DNA from: Azospira sp. I13
Lineage (GTDB): Bacteria > Pseudomonadota > Gammaproteobacteria > Burkholderiales > Rhodocyclaceae
Reading direction: 5' to 3'
Assembly: GCF_003112695.1 (NCBI RefSeq)
Contig: NZ_BFBP01000003.1
Location: forward strand, 264,278-328,277
Length of the DNA: 64,000 nt
The notes beneath the pieces were generated by a model that had not been told where the DNA came from, ran no database searches, and saw only the letters and a program-made list of their open reading frames with translations. The translations under genes were made by a program, and so were the position numbers. Position 1 is the stretch's first letter. Each line of letters opens with the position of its first letter. Positions 18,035 through 30,238 of the stretch are shown here, piece after piece.

Positions 18035-18038
18035 CAGT

Positions 18039-18063
18039 ATAGTTGACTCAAATTCTCGGGTAT
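18039..18063 (+). promoter_or_regulatory. IscR type 1 box 2 of the isc promoter
   Basis: ATAGTTGACTCAAAT followed by TCTCGGGTAT, about three mismatches from the consensus. It lies directly upstream of iscR, as in E. coli where Fe-S IscR represses its own operon from paired sites. Confidence 0.75.
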
Positions 18064-18080
18064 TACCTGGAGGCCCTCCC

Positions 18081-18557
18081 ATGCGTTTGACCACCAAAGG
18101 ACGTTTCGCCGTGACCGCCATGATCGACCTTGCCATCCGTGGCGGGGAAGGGCCAGTTACCCTGGCTGGCATCAGCGAGCGGCAGAAGATTTCCCTCTCC
18201 TATCTGGAGCAGTTGTTCGGCAAGCTGCGTCGCCACAATCTGGTGGAGAGTGTGCGGGGACCCGGCGGCGGCTACTGTATCGCCCGCCCCCTGGAGCAGG
18301 TGACCGTGGCCGACATCATCCGCGCCGTGGATGAACCTCTGGATGCCACCCAATGCGGTGGCAAGGAAAACTGCCACGAGGAACACCGCTGCATGACCCA
18401 CGACCTGTGGGCCACTCTCAACGCCAAGATGTACGAATACCTGGCCTCCGTCACCCTGCACGACCTGGTGGCCAAGCAGCAGGACAAGGTCGCCCTCATT
18501 ACCGGCCAGCGCATCGGTCCCCGTCCCCGGGTCAAGGAAATCCTGGTTCGGGCCTGA
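18081..18557 (+). CDS. iscR: Fe-S cluster regulator IscR
   Basis: A 158-residue Rrf2-family regulator. The N-terminal winged HTH is MRLTTKGRFAVTAMIDLA. The [2Fe-2S] ligands C92, C98, C104 and H107 sit at the same numbers as in E. coli IscR. It is the first gene of the isc operon, preceded by two type 1 boxes, and 12 bp before the first desulfurase gene. It should repress the operon when clusters are plentiful. Confidence 0.97.
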   Translation: MRLTTKGRFAVTAMIDLAIRGGEGPVTLAGISERQKISLSYLEQLFGKLRRHNLVESVRGPGGGYCIARPLEQVTVADIIRAVDEPLDATQCGGKENCHEEHRCMTHDLWATLNAKMYEYLASVTLHDLVAKQQDKVALITGQRIGPRPRVKEILVRA

Positions 18558-18569
18558 GACGGCATCGCC

Positions 18570-19727
18570 ATGTTTGCCCCGGTCTACTTCGACCACAACG
18601 CCACCACTCCCCTGCACCCGGCGGTGCTGGAGGCCATGCTGCCCTTCTTGCGGGAACAGTACGGCAACGCATCGAGTCGCCACGAATATGGTCGGGCAGC
18701 CCGGCGGGCGGTGGATGAGGCACGGCAGCAAGTGGCCGAAGCCGTTGGCGCCCATGCTACGGAAGTGGTGTTCACCAGCGGCGGCTCCGAGAGCAACAAC
18801 CTCTTCCTCAAGGGGGTGGCAGCCAGCCGGCGGCCCGGCGTTCTGGCGATCTCCGCGGTGGAGCATCCCTGCATTGTCCGGCCCGCCGAACAATTAATTC
18901 GCCAGGGTTGGGAACTGCACACCCTGGCTGTGGACCAAGACGGGCGGGTGGATGGTGAAGACTTCGTCACCGCCCTGCGCAAGAAGCCGGCCCTCGTTTC
19001 GGTGATGCTGGCCAACAACGAAACCGGCGTCCTTCAGGATGTGGCGGGCCTGGCTGAAGCGGCCCGCGCCACCGGCGCTTGGTTCCACAGCGATGCGGTG
19101 CAGGCCCTGGGCAAGTTGCCGGTGGATTTTCGCGCCCTCAACAGCGCCGGCGTTCACGCCCTTACCGTATCCAGCCACAAGATTGGTGGCCCCAAGGGTG
19201 CCGCCGCCCTGGTGCTGGACAAGCGGGTGGAACTGCAAGCCCTGATCGCCGGCGGTGGACAGGAACGGAACTTGCGTTCCGGTACGGAAAACGTCCCGGC
19301 TATTGTCGGATTCGGTGTCGCCTGTGGGTTAGCTGCCGAAAACGTGAAGGAAAACCGACGCCGGCTGGCAGATTTGCGACAGCAACTGGAAGCAGGTCTG
19401 GTACAGCAGGGCGCCAGGATTTTCGGCGCCGCGGCGGAACGCCTGCCCAACACCAGCTACTTCGCCTTTCCCGGTGTGGATGGCGAAACCCTGGTGGGTT
19501 ACCTGGACCGGGCCGGTTTTGCCGTCGCCAGCGGTGCGGCCTGCTCTTCGGCCAATCCGGAGCCTTCCCGGGTCCTCATGGCCATGGGCGTGGCACCGGA
19601 GCTGGCGCGGGGCGCCGTGCGGGTGAGCCTTGGGGCCACCAGCACGGCGGCCCAGATTGATGAATTTCTCGGTGTGCTGAAAGGCACGCTGGAACGCCTG
19701 ACCAGCCTCACGGCCATGGCGTCGTAG
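18570..19727 (+). CDS. Second cysteine desulfurase (NifS/IscS family)
   Basis: A 385-residue PLP enzyme of the group I desulfurases: [25 protein letters not shown], the PLP lysine in [10 protein letters not shown], and an active-site cysteine in [13 protein letters not shown]. It is clearly different from the IscS encoded immediately downstream, closer in style to NifS-like proteins, and appears intact. Two desulfurases in one isc operon is unusual compared with E. coli. It may feed another sulfur acceptor or a stress condition. The gene ends 41 bp before iscS in a sequence that resembles half an IscR box. Confidence 0.88.
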   Translation: MFAPVYFDHNATTPLHPAVLEAMLPFLREQYGNASSRHEYGRAARRAVDEARQQVAEAVGAHATEVVFTSGGSESNNLFLKGVAASRRPGVLAISAVEHPCIVRPAEQLIRQGWELHTLAVDQDGRVDGEDFVTALRKKPALVSVMLANNETGVLQDVAGLAEAARATGAWFHSDAVQALGKLPVDFRALNSAGVHALTVSSHKIGGPKGAAALVLDKRVELQALIAGGGQERNLRSGTENVPAIVGFGVACGLAAENVKENRRRLADLRQQLEAGLVQQGARIFGAAAERLPNTSYFAFPGVDGETLVGYLDRAGFAVASGAACSSANPEPSRVLMAMGVAPELARGAVRVSLGATSTAAQIDEFLGVLKGTLERLTSLTAMAS

Positions 19728-19768
19728 TTGATAAAAATACGGTGCAATCCCTTTTGGAGCGACGTGAC

Positions 19769-20977
19769 ATGAAACTGCCCATCTACCTTGATTACTCGGC
19801 CACCACCCCGGTGGATCCCCGCGTGGCGGAGAAGATGATCCCCTACCTGGTGGAGAAGTTCGGCAATCCCGCTTCCCGCTCCCACGCCTACGGCTGGGAA
19901 GCCGAAGCTGCGGTGGAAGAGGCCCGGGAGCAGGTCGCCGCCCTGGTCAATGCCGACCCGAAGGAAATCGTGTGGACCTCCGGTGCCACCGAGTCCAACA
20001 ACCTGGCCATCAAGGGTGCTGCCAATTTCTACTCCGGCAAGGGCAAGCACATCATCACCGTCAAGACCGAGCACAAGGCCGTGCTGGATACCGTGCGGGA
20101 GATGGAGCGTCAGGGCTTTTCCGCCACCTACCTGGACGTGCTGGAAAATGGCCTGATCGACCTGGAGGCTTTCAAGGCCGCCATTCGTCCTGATACCGTC
20201 CTGGTTTCCGTGATGTTCGTGAATAACGAAATCGGTGTCATCCAGCCCATCGCCGAGATCGGCGAGATCTGTCGCGAGAAGGGCATCATCTTCCACGTCG
20301 ACGCCGCCCAGGCCACCGGCAAGGTGGAGATCGACCTGGACAAGCTCAAGGTGGATCTGATGAGCTTTTCCGCCCACAAGACCTACGGCCCCAAGGGCAT
20401 CGGCGCCCTCTACATCCGCCGCAAGCCCCGCGTCCGCCTCGAAGCCCAGATGCACGGCGGTGGCCATGAGCGCGGTTTCCGCTCCGGCACCCTGGCCACC
20501 CACCAGATCGTCGGCATGGGCGAAGCCTTCCGTCTGGCCAAGGAAGAAATGGTCGAGGAAAATAAGCACATCGCCGCCCTGCGGGATCGCCTGATGAAGG
20601 GACTTTCCGACATGGAAGCGGTCTACGTTAACGGGGACCTGGAACAGCGCGTCGCCCACAACCTGAACATGAGCTTTGCTTACGTGGAAGGGGAATCCCT
20701 GTTGATGGCCATCAAGGACGTGGCGGTTTCCTCCGGTTCTGCCTGTACTTCCGCCAGCCTGGAACCTTCCTACGTGCTGCGCGCCCTGGGGCGTGAAGAC
20801 GAACTGGCCCACAGTTCCATCCGCTTCTCCATCGGCCGCTTCACCACCGAGGAAGAGGTGGATTACGTGGTCAAACTGCTGCACAGCAAGGTGGGCAAGC
20901 TGCGGGAACTGTCGCCCCTCTGGGACATGTTCAAGGAAGGCATCGATCTGAATACCGTCCAGTGGGCTGCCCACTGA
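19769..20977 (+). CDS. iscS: Cysteine desulfurase IscS
   Basis: A 402-residue enzyme nearly the length of E. coli IscS (404). N-terminal [23 protein letters not shown] lysine in [12 protein letters not shown], and catalytic cysteine loop [17 protein letters not shown] are present, with the long C-terminal tail that docks IscU. It supplies persulfide sulfur for Fe-S clusters and tRNA thiolation. Start at ATG 19769 (TTGGAG upstream); the frame continues upstream to 19742 without a better start. Confidence 0.97.
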   Translation: MKLPIYLDYSATTPVDPRVAEKMIPYLVEKFGNPASRSHAYGWEAEAAVEEAREQVAALVNADPKEIVWTSGATESNNLAIKGAANFYSGKGKHIITVKTEHKAVLDTVREMERQGFSATYLDVLENGLIDLEAFKAAIRPDTVLVSVMFVNNEIGVIQPIAEIGEICREKGIIFHVDAAQATGKVEIDLDKLKVDLMSFSAHKTYGPKGIGALYIRRKPRVRLEAQMHGGGHERGFRSGTLATHQIVGMGEAFRLAKEEMVEENKHIAALRDRLMKGLSDMEAVYVNGDLEQRVAHNLNMSFAYVEGESLLMAIKDVAVSSGSACTSASLEPSYVLRALGREDELAHSSIRFSIGRFTTEEEVDYVVKLLHSKVGKLRELSPLWDMFKEGIDLNTVQWAAH

Positions 20978-21001
20978 ACCTGCATTAAAGGAGTATTAGT
21001 C

Positions 21002-21391
21002 ATGGCATACAGCGTCAAGGTCCTGGACCACTACGAAAATCCCCGCAACGTCGGTTCCTTCACCAAGGAAGAAGAGGGCGGCGTCGGCACCGGCATGGTG
21101 GGCGCTCCCGCTTGCGGCGACGTGATGAAGCTGCAGATCAAGGTCAACAAGGAAGGCGTCATCGAAGACGCCAAGTTCAAGACCTATGGCTGTGGCTCCG
21201 CCATTGCCTCCTCCAGCCTGGTGACCGAATGGGTCAAGGGCAAGAGCCTGGATCAGGCCCTGGAGATCAAGAACACCGACATCGCCGAAGAGCTGGCCCT
21301 GCCGCCGGTGAAGATTCACTGCTCCATCCTGGCGGAAGACGCCATCAAGGCCGCAGTGGCCGACTACAAGAAGAAGCACGGAGACAACTGA
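21002..21391 (+). CDS. iscU: Fe-S cluster scaffold IscU
   Basis: A 129-residue scaffold on which [2Fe-2S] clusters are assembled. Conserved cysteines C38, C64 and C107, the GAPACGD motif, and the LPPVKIHC chaperone-binding segment recognised by HscA are all present. It is 24 bp after iscS with an AAGGAG site. Confidence 0.98.
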   Translation: MAYSVKVLDHYENPRNVGSFTKEEEGGVGTGMVGAPACGDVMKLQIKVNKEGVIEDAKFKTYGCGSAIASSSLVTEWVKGKSLDQALEIKNTDIAEELALPPVKIHCSILAEDAIKAAVADYKKKHGDN

Positions 21392-21491
21392 TCGGGCCAC
21401 CATTCAGCCGTCCGGCACCGCTGACCTTGCCGGCCGGTTGAATGCCAAGCCCTATGAGCTTCATTCTTTTGTTTTCCAAGGGGAACACATC

Positions 21492-21815
21492 ATGGCGGTA
21501 ACTCTGACCGAGCAGGCGGCGAAGCACGTCGCCAACTACATCACCAAACGCGGCAAGGGCATCGGCCTGCGCCTGGGCGTGCGCACCAGCGGCTGCTCCG
21601 GCATGGCCTACAAGCTGGAGTTCGCCGACGAGCTGGCGGAAGACGATCAGATTTTCGAGTGCCACGGCGTCAAGGTGCTGGTGGACCCGAAGAGCCTGCC
21701 CTATCTGGACGGTACCGAACTGGATTACGCCCGCGAAGGCCTGAACGAGGGGTTCAAGTTCAACAACCCCAATATCAAGGATCAGTGCGGCTGCGGCGAA
21801 AGCTTCAAAGTCTAG
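21492..21815 (+). CDS. iscA: A-type Fe-S carrier IscA
   Basis: A 107-residue A-type carrier with ligands C35, C99 and C101 ([14 protein letters not shown] and QCGCGESF). It receives or delivers clusters to apo-proteins. Start at ATG 21492 after AAGGGG; the frame extends upstream to 21438 without support. It lies between iscU and hscB in standard isc order. Confidence 0.96.
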   Translation: MAVTLTEQAAKHVANYITKRGKGIGLRLGVRTSGCSGMAYKLEFADELAEDDQIFECHGVKVLVDPKSLPYLDGTELDYAREGLNEGFKFNNPNIKDQCGCGESFKV

Positions 21816-21980
21816 TTCTTTCTCGCTCGCTGGGGCGGCGTTGCAGCCTGCTTGCCGTGCTACTCGCACTGTCCCACAGGGATTCCCTGGGGTCATCTGC
21901 GCAGGCTGCGCCTAGCCCCAGCTTCGCTTTGGCGTTTGCTGAAGTCTGAATCGCCGAAAAAAACTACAATCGGGGCCGCC
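21816..21980. other. Gap inside the isc operon, possible dispersed repeat
   Basis: 165 bp between iscA and hscB with no plausible gene, longer than other gaps in the operon. Its composition (GCGCAGGCTGCGCCTAG hairpin near 21899-21915) resembles the short dispersed intergenic repeats common in betaproteobacteria. No second copy was seen in this window. Confidence 0.3.
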
Positions 21981-22510
21981 ATGGATTTCAACGCTGATCA
22001 TTTCACCCTCTTCGGGCTTCCCCGGGTCTTCAATGTGGACCAGGGCATTCTCGATGTTCGCTTCCGCGAAGCCCAGGCCCAGGTGCATCCGGACAAGTTC
22101 GCCGACGCTTCCGACGCGGATCGGCGCCTTTCCATGCAATGGGCCACCCGGGTCAACGAGGCCTACCAGTCCCTGAAGAAGCCGCTGCCGCGGGCCCAGT
22201 ACCTGCTGCATCTGGCGGGCCACGACGTGGGTGCCGAGAACAACACGGCCATGCCCGTGGATTTCCTCATGGAACAGATGGAATGGCGCGAAGCCGTGCA
22301 AGAAGCGCGGCAGGCCGGCCAGGTGGATGAACTGGAAGACCTGCATTTCCGTCTGCGGGACCAGATCGCCGAACGCTATGCGGAACTGGGAGCCCTGTTC
22401 GACCAGCAGGCCGACTACTCCGCGGCGGCCGACCTGACCCGCCGCCTGATGTTCCTGGAAAAGCTGCAACACGATATTGACGAGGCCCTGGTGGCCCTGG
22501 AAGACCAATA

Positions 22511-22511
<1 letters not shown>
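21981..22511 (+). CDS. hscB: Fe-S co-chaperone HscB
   Basis: A 176-residue J-domain protein with the HPD motif at residues 36-38 (VHPDKFA) and a C-terminal three-helix domain that binds IscU. It stimulates HscA ATPase during cluster release. Start at ATG 21981. Its stop codon overlaps the hscA ATG (TAATG), so the two chaperones are translationally coupled. Confidence 0.96.
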
Positions 22512-24387
<1,876 letters not shown>

Positions 24388-24391
<4 letters not shown>

Positions 24392-24729
24392 CCCAGATCA
24401 TCGTCCTGCCCCATGAGGAACTATGCCCCGAGGGCGCTGTGATCGAGGCCGAGCCCGGCACCAGCATCTGCGATGTCCTGCTGCAGCACGACATCGAAAT
24501 CGAGCATGCCTGTGAGAAATCTTGTGCCTGCACCACCTGCCACGTTGTCATTCGGGAAGGCTTCAATTCCCTGGAGGCCGCCGAGGATCTGGAAGAGGAC
24601 ATGCTGGACAAGGCCTGGGGCTTGGAGCCTCATTCCCGCCTGTCCTGCCAGGCCATCGTCAAGACCACGCCTCTGGTGGTGGAGATTCCCAAGTACACCA
24701 TCAACATGGCCAAAGAAGGCAAGCACTAG
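24388..24729 (+). CDS. fdx: ISC [2Fe-2S] ferredoxin
   Basis: A 113-residue adrenodoxin-type ferredoxin with cluster ligands C42, C48, C51 and C87, the same numbering as E. coli Fdx (an extra cysteine is at 46). It donates electrons for cluster assembly on IscU. The ATG overlaps the hscA stop by 4 bp. Confidence 0.96.
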
Positions 24730-24740
24730 AGGAGACCGCC

Positions 24741-24935
24741 ATGAAATGGACTGACATCAACGATATCGCAATTGAACTGACTGACACCCACCCGGATGTG
24801 GACCCTACCAAGGTCAACTTCGTTGATCTGATGAACTGGGTCATGGCCCTGCCGGGGTTCAGCGACGATCCCAAGCACTGTGGCGAAAAGATTCTTGAGG
24901 CAATCCAGGGAGCATGGATTGACGAAGTTCAGTAG
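24741..24935 (+). CDS. iscX: Fe-S assembly adaptor IscX
   Basis: A 64-residue acidic protein: MKWTDINDIAIELTDTHPDV, then FVDLMNWVMALPGFSDDP, matching the IscX/YfhJ family that binds IscS and may regulate iron supply. AGAGGAG precedes the ATG by 7 bp. It is in the standard last position of the isc operon. Confidence 0.95.
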   Translation: MKWTDINDIAIELTDTHPDVDPTKVNFVDLMNWVMALPGFSDDPKHCGEKILEAIQGAWIDEVQ

Positions 24936-24986
24936 CAGCTGCCCATAACAATCCGTATGAATCTGCTTTAGAGGGGAGTGGACGCC

Positions 24987-25319
24987 ATGCAACAACGTTT
25001 TACCGACCAGCAACTGGAGCGGATTGTCGATGAGGCGACGATTTACATGTGCGCCTGCCCAGCCCAGGTGGCCGCCTCCATCCGTGATCTTCGCGGGCTT
25101 TACCGCTATCAGCTCGATTGCCTGGAATCGCCGGACAATGAGATGCCGGTGCATCAACTGATTGCCCAATCCACCCAGCAAGCCCATGCCGAACTGGAAT
25201 CCTGTCTCGACAAGGTGCTGGAGATGGAAGGCTGGGACCGGGAAACCCTGCGCATGCCGGAAGGCCTGCGCAAGAAGCGCCAGGATGCCCTGGAACAGGA
25301 TTTGGGCACCCGCCTCTGA
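24987..25319 (+). CDS. Conserved small hypothetical protein after iscX
   Basis: A 110-residue, mostly helical, acidic protein (QQLERIVDEATIYMCACPAQ, CLESPDNEMPVHQLIA). The CxC pair near residue 23 could bind metal or be redox active, but I cannot name a family. It follows iscX by 51 bp with a GAGGGG site, is transcribed the same way, and precedes the terminator, so it is probably part of the isc transcript. Confidence 0.7.
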   Translation: MQQRFTDQQLERIVDEATIYMCACPAQVAASIRDLRGLYRYQLDCLESPDNEMPVHQLIAQSTQQAHAELESCLDKVLEMEGWDRETLRMPEGLRKKRQDALEQDLGTRL

Positions 25320-25462
25320 AACATTGTCGCGGCGTTGCTGCCGCTTTCCGCGGATCATGCGCCCGCGCCAGCTCCGGTGTGGAAGTCGCTTGGATCAGTC
25401 ACGCATCTTCCCGACTTGATGCATGCTGCGCCAATGGATTTTTCCTCCAGTTTCAGGCAAAG

Positions 25463-25488
25463 AAAAAGCCGCCCTTGGGCGGCTTTTT
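25463..25488. terminator. Bidirectional terminator between the isc operon and dctA
   Basis: AAAAAGCCGCCC-TT-GGGCGGCTTTTT is a near-perfect palindrome with A/T tails on both sides. It serves the convergent isc and dctA transcripts. Confidence 0.93.
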
Positions 25489-25510
25489 CATGGGTAGCAC
25501 AGGGTCCCGA

Positions 25511-26866
25511 TCAGGCAGCGGCCGGGGTGCTGGGTTTGACGATGGCCAGATCGACGGCAGCCAGGGTTTGATCCGCCACTTCCTCCGGCTCGTCAGCTTC
25601 TTCCACGGTTTCACCGTTCAGCACGCGGGTCATGCGGTCCGTATTCAGGGCATTTTCCCACTTGGAGACCACCACGGTGGCCACACCGTTGCCGATCAGG
25701 TTGGTGATGGCGCGGGCTTCGGACATGAAGCGATCCACCCCCAGAAGCAGGGCCAGGCCTTCCACCGGCAGCTTGCCGCCTAGGGTGGCCAGAGTGGCTG
25801 CCAGGGTGATGAAGCCACCGCCAGTCACCGCAGCAGCACCCTTGGATGTGAGCAACAGTACGCCAAGGATGGTCAGCTGTTCGGAGAGGGTCAGGGGCAC
25901 GTTCAGGGCCTGGGCGATGAAGATGGCCGCCATCGTCAGGTAGATGGAGGTGCCGTCCAGGTTGAAGGAGTAGCCGGTGGGGATGACCATGCCGACCACG
26001 GGCTTGTGGCAGCCCAGGTTTTCCAGCTTGGTCATCATGCGGGGCAGGGCGGATTCGGAGGAGGAGGTGCCCAGCACGATGAGCAGTTCTTCCTTGATGT
26101 AGGCCAGGAACTTGAGCAGGGAGAAGCCGGTGAACTTGGCGATCAGGCCCAGGATGACGAAGACGAACAGGGCACAGGTGATGTACACGTTGGCCATGAG
26201 GAAGCCCAGCTGCTTCAGGGAACCGATGCCGTACTTGCCGATAGTAAAGGCCATGGCCCCGAAGGCGCCAATCGGGGCGAAGTGCATGATCATGCCGATG
26301 ACGCCGAATAGGCCGTGGGAGAACTCGTCCAGGATCTTCACCAGGGGCTGGGCCTTGGCGCCGAGACGGGAGAGGGCCAGGCCGAAAAGTACGGAGAACA
26401 GCAGCACCTGGAGGATTTCACCCTTGGCGAAGGCATCCACCACACTGTTGGGGATGATGTTCATGAGGAAATCGACGGTGCTCTGGTTGTGGGCTGCCGC
26501 GGCGTAGTTGGCGATGGCCTTGGTGTCCAGGGTCGCCGGGTCCACATTCATGCCGGCACCGGGCTGCAGGATATTGACCACGATCAGGCCGATCGCCAGG
26601 GCCACGGTGGAGACGACTTCAAAGTACACCAGGGCTTTCAGGCCGACCCGGCCCACTTCCTTCATGTCGCCCATCTTGGCGATACCGACCACCACGGTGG
26701 AGAAGATGATCGGGGCGATCATCATTTTGATCAGCTTGATGAAGGCGTCGCCCAGGGGTTTCATGGTGGCGCCGGTCTGGGGGTAGAAGGCGCCGAGGGC
26801 GACACCCAGAACGATGGCGAACAGCACCTGAACATACAGGCGCTTGTAGAAGGGTTTGTGGGACAT
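25511..26866 (-). CDS. dctA: C4-dicarboxylate transporter DctA
   Basis: A 451-residue member of the DAACS family, importing succinate, fumarate and malate with protons or sodium. The start [20 protein letters not shown], the serine-rich loop [13 protein letters not shown] and the [20 protein letters not shown] segment are diagnostic. I chose ATG 26866 (GGAGA upstream); the frame continues upstream for more than 400 bp through the regulatory region. It is divergent from its likely sensor dctS. Confidence 0.96.
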   Translation of the reverse strand: MSHKPFYKRLYVQVLFAIVLGVALGAFYPQTGATMKPLGDAFIKLIKMMIAPIIFSTVVVGIAKMGDMKEVGRVGLKALVYFEVVSTVALAIGLIVVNILQPGAGMNVDPATLDTKAIANYAAAAHNQSTVDFLMNIIPNSVVDAFAKGEILQVLLFSVLFGLALSRLGAKAQPLVKILDEFSHGLFGVIGMIMHFAPIGAFGAMAFTIGKYGIGSLKQLGFLMANVYITCALFVFVILGLIAKFTGFSLLKFLAYIKEELLIVLGTSSSESALPRMMTKLENLGCHKPVVGMVIPTGYSFNLDGTSIYLTMAAIFIAQALNVPLTLSEQLTILGVLLLTSKGAAAVTGGGFITLAATLATLGGKLPVEGLALLLGVDRFMSEARAITNLIGNGVATVVVSKWENALNTDRMTRVLNGETVEEADEPEEVADQTLAAVDLAIVKPSTPAAA

Positions 26867-26951
26867 GGAATCTCCGATCGGAAAAGGTGGCGCTGGCTGT
26901 CGAGCGCAAGTGGTCGGATTTCCCATATTTCCCACTCCGGCACGGCGGCTG

Positions 26952-27001
26952 CCACAATGGACGCGAATTCTTACGTACGTAATAGTCTTGGACCATTGTG
27001 G
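26952..27001. promoter_or_regulatory. Nested palindrome between dctA and dctS
   Basis: Outer arms CCACAATGG (26952-26960) and CCATTGTGG (26993-27001) are a perfect inverted pair. The inner 12-bp palindrome TTACGTACGTAA (26971-26982) has exactly the same centre. This 50-bp structure in the divergent promoter region is the best candidate for the DctR operator; the TACGTA core is similar to sites bound by FixJ/NarL-type regulators. Confidence 0.6.
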
Positions 27002-27202
27002 ATATCCGACATCCTGCGCTGCTGAGCAATCGGCAGGAGGCGGTGAGTTGGCGCCGGTTTGGTGAGAAGAGGCTCCGTCCGTGGCGCGGGGCAGGGGATT
27101 GCAGTGGTTTGCCGCCGCCATGCTGGCAGGTGCGGCAAATGGGGTGAAAAGGTGATCCGTTTCAAGTAAACGGCGACCCGCCTGGGGTAACATGCCGCCC
27201 AT

Positions 27203-29254
27203 ATGAGAACTTTTCCCAATGACACGGAAGCCGGTACGGCCCGGAGCGGCAAGGGCAGCCCCCTGAGTTCGCCCTTTGCCAGCCTGCACTGGCCGCGTTG
27301 GACGTTGCTGATGCCCAAGCTCGCCGTCGGCCTGCTAGTGGTGTCGCTGGTTAGCCTGCTCTGGCTGTTGCATCGCAACGACGTGGAGGAACAGCGGGAT
27401 ACCTTGATCGCTGACATTCTCTGGATTGAACAGAGTTTCCGCTTCCATCTTGCCGGTAATGAGGAGCTGGTCAACCAGACCGGCCTGGATATGGGTACGG
27501 CCGCCGCCGAGAGAGGCAAGCAGCGGGAGCGCAGCCCGGCCCATATCTTCAAGGTGCGGGCCCAGCATATCGTCAAGAACAATCCGGAGGTGGAGCAACT
27601 GATCTGGCTGGACGCCTCCGGCAAGGTGGTGGATGCCTACCCCAACCAGGTGTCGGACCATCAGGAGGTGGATATCTTCGGCTCCCCCGTCACCCGGGAT
27701 GCCTTTGATTTTGCCCACAAGCTGGGCAAGGCTACCTATACCGATCCTTACCAGGCAGCACCCCTGGGGGCCCAGATCGAGTTGTTTGTGCCCATTTACC
27801 ATCAGGGGGAGTTTGCCGGTGCGCTGGTCACCGTCTATTCCCTGAAGTCCATGCTGACCCACCTGGTGCCCTGGTGGTTTGCTGAAAAGTATCAGCTACG
27901 CATCCTCGACGACAGCGGCAGCGTCCTCGCCAGCAAATCCAATATCCAGGGGGAGCCGGGGCTGTCCTATTCCCTGCCGTTCGATCCCCCGGGCCACGGC
28001 CTGATGCTTGAAGGCATTGCCTATCGGGGGGCAGGCAATCCGGCCCAGCTGGTGCTGGCCGGGGCCATCATCGTACTGGCCGGAGCAGTGTTCTGGAGCC
28101 TGTTTGCCATCCGCAGCCTGATCCGCAAGCGCCTGGCGGCTGAGCAGGCCCTGCGGGATGAACATGCCTTTCGACAGGCCATGGAGGATTCCATGATCAT
28201 CGGCATGCGGGCGCGGGACATGGAAGGGCGCATCACCTACGTCAACCCTGCCTTCTGCCGCATGTGCGGCTATGCCGCTGAAGAACTGGTGGGGCGTTTG
28301 CCGCCCTTGCCCTATTGGGACCCCAATAGTCTGGATACCCACGAAGAGCAAAATGCCTTGGTACTTACCGGCCACGCACCTAACGAAGGTTTTGAGGCGG
28401 GCATCCGTCATCGGGATGGCCATACGGTGCACACCATGGTCTACGCCACTCCCCTGATCGATGCTGCCGGGCGCCAGACCGGCTGGATCAGTTCTGTAGT
28501 GGATATTTCCGAACGCAAAAAGGCCCAGGCCTTGCAGCGACAGCAGCAGGAAAAACTGGAATTGACGGCACGTCTGGTGACCATGGGGGAAATGGCCTCC
28601 ACCCTGGCTCACGAACTGAACCAGCCGCTTTCTGCCATTGCCAGTTACACCACGGGCTGCCTGAATCGTCTCGAATCCGGCGCCTACTCCAGTGATGAGC
28701 TGTCCGGCGCCCTGCAGAAGCTGGCTTTGCAGGCCCAGCGGGCGGGACGCATCATCCGGCGGGTGCATGATTTTGTCCGCCGCCGAGAGCCCCAGCGGGT
28801 GATTTGCCAGCTCTATGACGTCATTGACGACAGTATTGCCTTCGTCGAACCCCTGGCCCGCAAGCAGCAGGTGCAGGTCTTGCGACTGCTGCCACCCCAT
28901 TTGCCGAAACTGCTGGCCGACCCGGTGCTGTTGGGCCAGGTCATGATCAATCTGATGCGCAACGGCATCGATGCCATGGCGGCCACCCCGGTGGAGCGCC
29001 GGCAATTGATCGTCGAAGCCCAGGTGCTGGAAGGGCAGGTCGAAGTCTGCATTGCCGACCGGGGCTGCGGCATTGGGCCGGAAGTGGCGGAAAAGCTGTT
29101 TTCCCCTTTTTTTACCACCAAGACGGAAGGCATGGGCATGGGGCTCAACATATGCCGATCCGTCATAGAATTCCACGGGGGGCGCCTCTGGTTCGAGCCG
29201 GGGGCGGAAGGCGGAACCGTGTTCATCTTTACTTTGCCGCTGGATTGGGAGTGA
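27203..29254 (+). CDS. dctS: C4-dicarboxylate sensor histidine kinase DctS
   Basis: A 683-residue kinase. TM1 (about residues 37-57), a periplasmic PAS-like sensor ([15 protein letters not shown]), TM2 ([20 protein letters not shown], near 285), a cytoplasmic PAS ([14 protein letters not shown]), HisKA with phospho-acceptor H470 ([17 protein letters not shown]) and a C-terminal ATPase domain ([24 protein letters not shown]). Domain order and partner match DctS of Rhodobacter rather than DctB of rhizobia, because the partner is a LuxR-type regulator. ATG 27203 is used; an internal start at 27311 is possible. Confidence 0.88.
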   Translation: MRTFPNDTEAGTARSGKGSPLSSPFASLHWPRWTLLMPKLAVGLLVVSLVSLLWLLHRNDVEEQRDTLIADILWIEQSFRFHLAGNEELVNQTGLDMGTAAAERGKQRERSPAHIFKVRAQHIVKNNPEVEQLIWLDASGKVVDAYPNQVSDHQEVDIFGSPVTRDAFDFAHKLGKATYTDPYQAAPLGAQIELFVPIYHQGEFAGALVTVYSLKSMLTHLVPWWFAEKYQLRILDDSGSVLASKSNIQGEPGLSYSLPFDPPGHGLMLEGIAYRGAGNPAQLVLAGAIIVLAGAVFWSLFAIRSLIRKRLAAEQALRDEHAFRQAMEDSMIIGMRARDMEGRITYVNPAFCRMCGYAAEELVGRLPPLPYWDPNSLDTHEEQNALVLTGHAPNEGFEAGIRHRDGHTVHTMVYATPLIDAAGRQTGWISSVVDISERKKAQALQRQQQEKLELTARLVTMGEMASTLAHELNQPLSAIASYTTGCLNRLESGAYSSDELSGALQKLALQAQRAGRIIRRVHDFVRRREPQRVICQLYDVIDDSIAFVEPLARKQQVQVLRLLPPHLPKLLADPVLLGQVMINLMRNGIDAMAATPVERRQLIVEAQVLEGQVEVCIADRGCGIGPEVAEKLFSPFFTTKTEGMGMGLNICRSVIEFHGGRLWFEPGAEGGTVFIFTLPLDWE

Positions 29255-29258
29255 TGGC

Positions 29259-29861
29259 GTGAGTGCAAAAGTCCATATCATCGACGACGACGAGGCCATC
29301 CGTGATGCCTTGTCCTGGCTGCTGCAGTCCCGGGGCGTGGAAAGCACCACCTGGTCCAGCGCCAAGGGCTTCCTCGATGCCTGGGAGCAGGCCGAGGCGG
29401 ATTTCCAGGGATGTTTGCTGTTGGATATCCGTATGGACGGCATGAGTGGCCTGGAGCTGTTCGACCTGCTGCAAGGGCGCGGGCTGGCCTTGCCGGTGAT
29501 ATTCCTGACGGGGCACGGCGATGTGCCCATGGCCGTCTCGGCCCTCAAGAAGGGCGCCTTCGACTTCGTGGAGAAGCCCTTCAACGACAACGAGCTGGTC
29601 AATCGGGTCATTGAAGCCATGGATACGGATGCGCGTAATCAGGCCAAGCAGGCCATCAACGCCTCGGTCCAGTCCCGTCTCAACACCCTGACCACCCGGG
29701 AGCGGCAGATCATGGATCTGATCCTGGAGGGAAAATTCAACAAGGTCATCGCCGATGACCTGCAGATCAGCATGCGTACGGTGGAAGTGCATCGGGCCCA
29801 CCTGTTCGAGAAAATGGGAGTCCGCACTGCAGTGGAACTGGCCCAGTTGCTCAAGCCCTGA
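29259..29861 (+). CDS. dctR: Response regulator DctR (FixJ/LuxR type)
   Basis: A 200-residue regulator starting at GTG 29259, 4 bp after the dctS stop. The receiver has phospho-acceptor D56 (GCLLLDIRMDG), the T site in TGHGD and K in VEKPFND. The C-terminal LuxR HTH (TTREREQIMD-like, then GKFNKVIADDLQISMRTVEV) starts near residue 145. It should activate dctA in response to C4-dicarboxylates; the operator is probably the palindrome at 26952-27001. Confidence 0.9.
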   Translation: MSAKVHIIDDDEAIRDALSWLLQSRGVESTTWSSAKGFLDAWEQAEADFQGCLLLDIRMDGMSGLELFDLLQGRGLALPVIFLTGHGDVPMAVSALKKGAFDFVEKPFNDNELVNRVIEAMDTDARNQAKQAINASVQSRLNTLTTRERQIMDLILEGKFNKVIADDLQISMRTVEVHRAHLFEKMGVRTAVELAQLLKP

Positions 29862-29949
29862 TTCCCTCCCGGCGGCCTGTGCTATGATCCGCCCCCGATT
29901 CTGCTTCCCGTTGCTGTTTTCTCCTGGCCGGCGGGCAAATCGAAAGTCT

Positions 29950-30037
29950 GGAAGCGTGGGGGAGTGGTTTAACCCAGCTGTCTTGAAAACAGCCGGCTCG
30001 CAAGGGTCCGTGAGTTCGAATCTCACCGCTTCCGCCA
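29950..30037 (+). tRNA. tRNA-Ser (UGA anticodon)
   Basis: An 88-nt class II tRNA including an encoded CCA. The acceptor stem GGAAGCG pairs with CGCTTCC, anticodon TGA lies in the loop CTTGAAA within the stem GCTGT/ACAGC, a long variable arm is present, and the T arm is GTGAGTTCGAATCTCAC. The prophage left end begins 181 bp downstream. Confidence 0.96.
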
Positions 30038-30047
30038 GAACACCCAG

Positions 30048-30078
30048 AAAACGGCCCTTTCCAGGGCCGTTTTCTTTT
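30048..30078 (+). terminator. Rho-independent terminator after tRNA-Ser
   Basis: AAAACGGCCCT and AGGGCCGTTTT form a perfect 11-bp stem around TTCC, followed by CTTTT. Confidence 0.92.
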
Positions 30079-30218
30079 GCTGCTTCCTTCCGTAAGGAAC
30101 ATGCCGCTGGCCCACTGAAAAATTCTTCCGTCTGCGCCATGCTCCTGTACTAGCAGGGCTTTCCCCTATTTCTCCAGAAGCTGTCTGAAGCAACGCCGTT
30201 TTTTCCGTACTACGTGAA

Positions 30219-30238
30219 CTTGCCTTGCTAACTTCATG
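30219..30238. repeat. attL core (20-bp direct repeat)
   Basis: CTTGCCTTGCTAACTTCATG, identical to 40580-40599. Counting TGA plus one mismatched base upstream, the similarity covers 24 bp. The integrase stop codon (30234-30236 on the plus strand, read on the minus strand) lies inside the core. Confidence 0.85.

Noticed and set aside
26938..26955. Sigma-54 promoter for dctA on the minus strand (GG-N10-GC)
   Set aside because: Only the GG/GC spacing fits and the -12 region is poor. The neighbouring regulator is a FixJ/LuxR type that works with sigma-70, so it was not listed.
29950..30037. tRNA-Ser 3' end as the phage attachment site
   Set aside because: No copy of the tRNA 3' end was found at the right end; the exact 20-bp repeat lies 181 bp further downstream.
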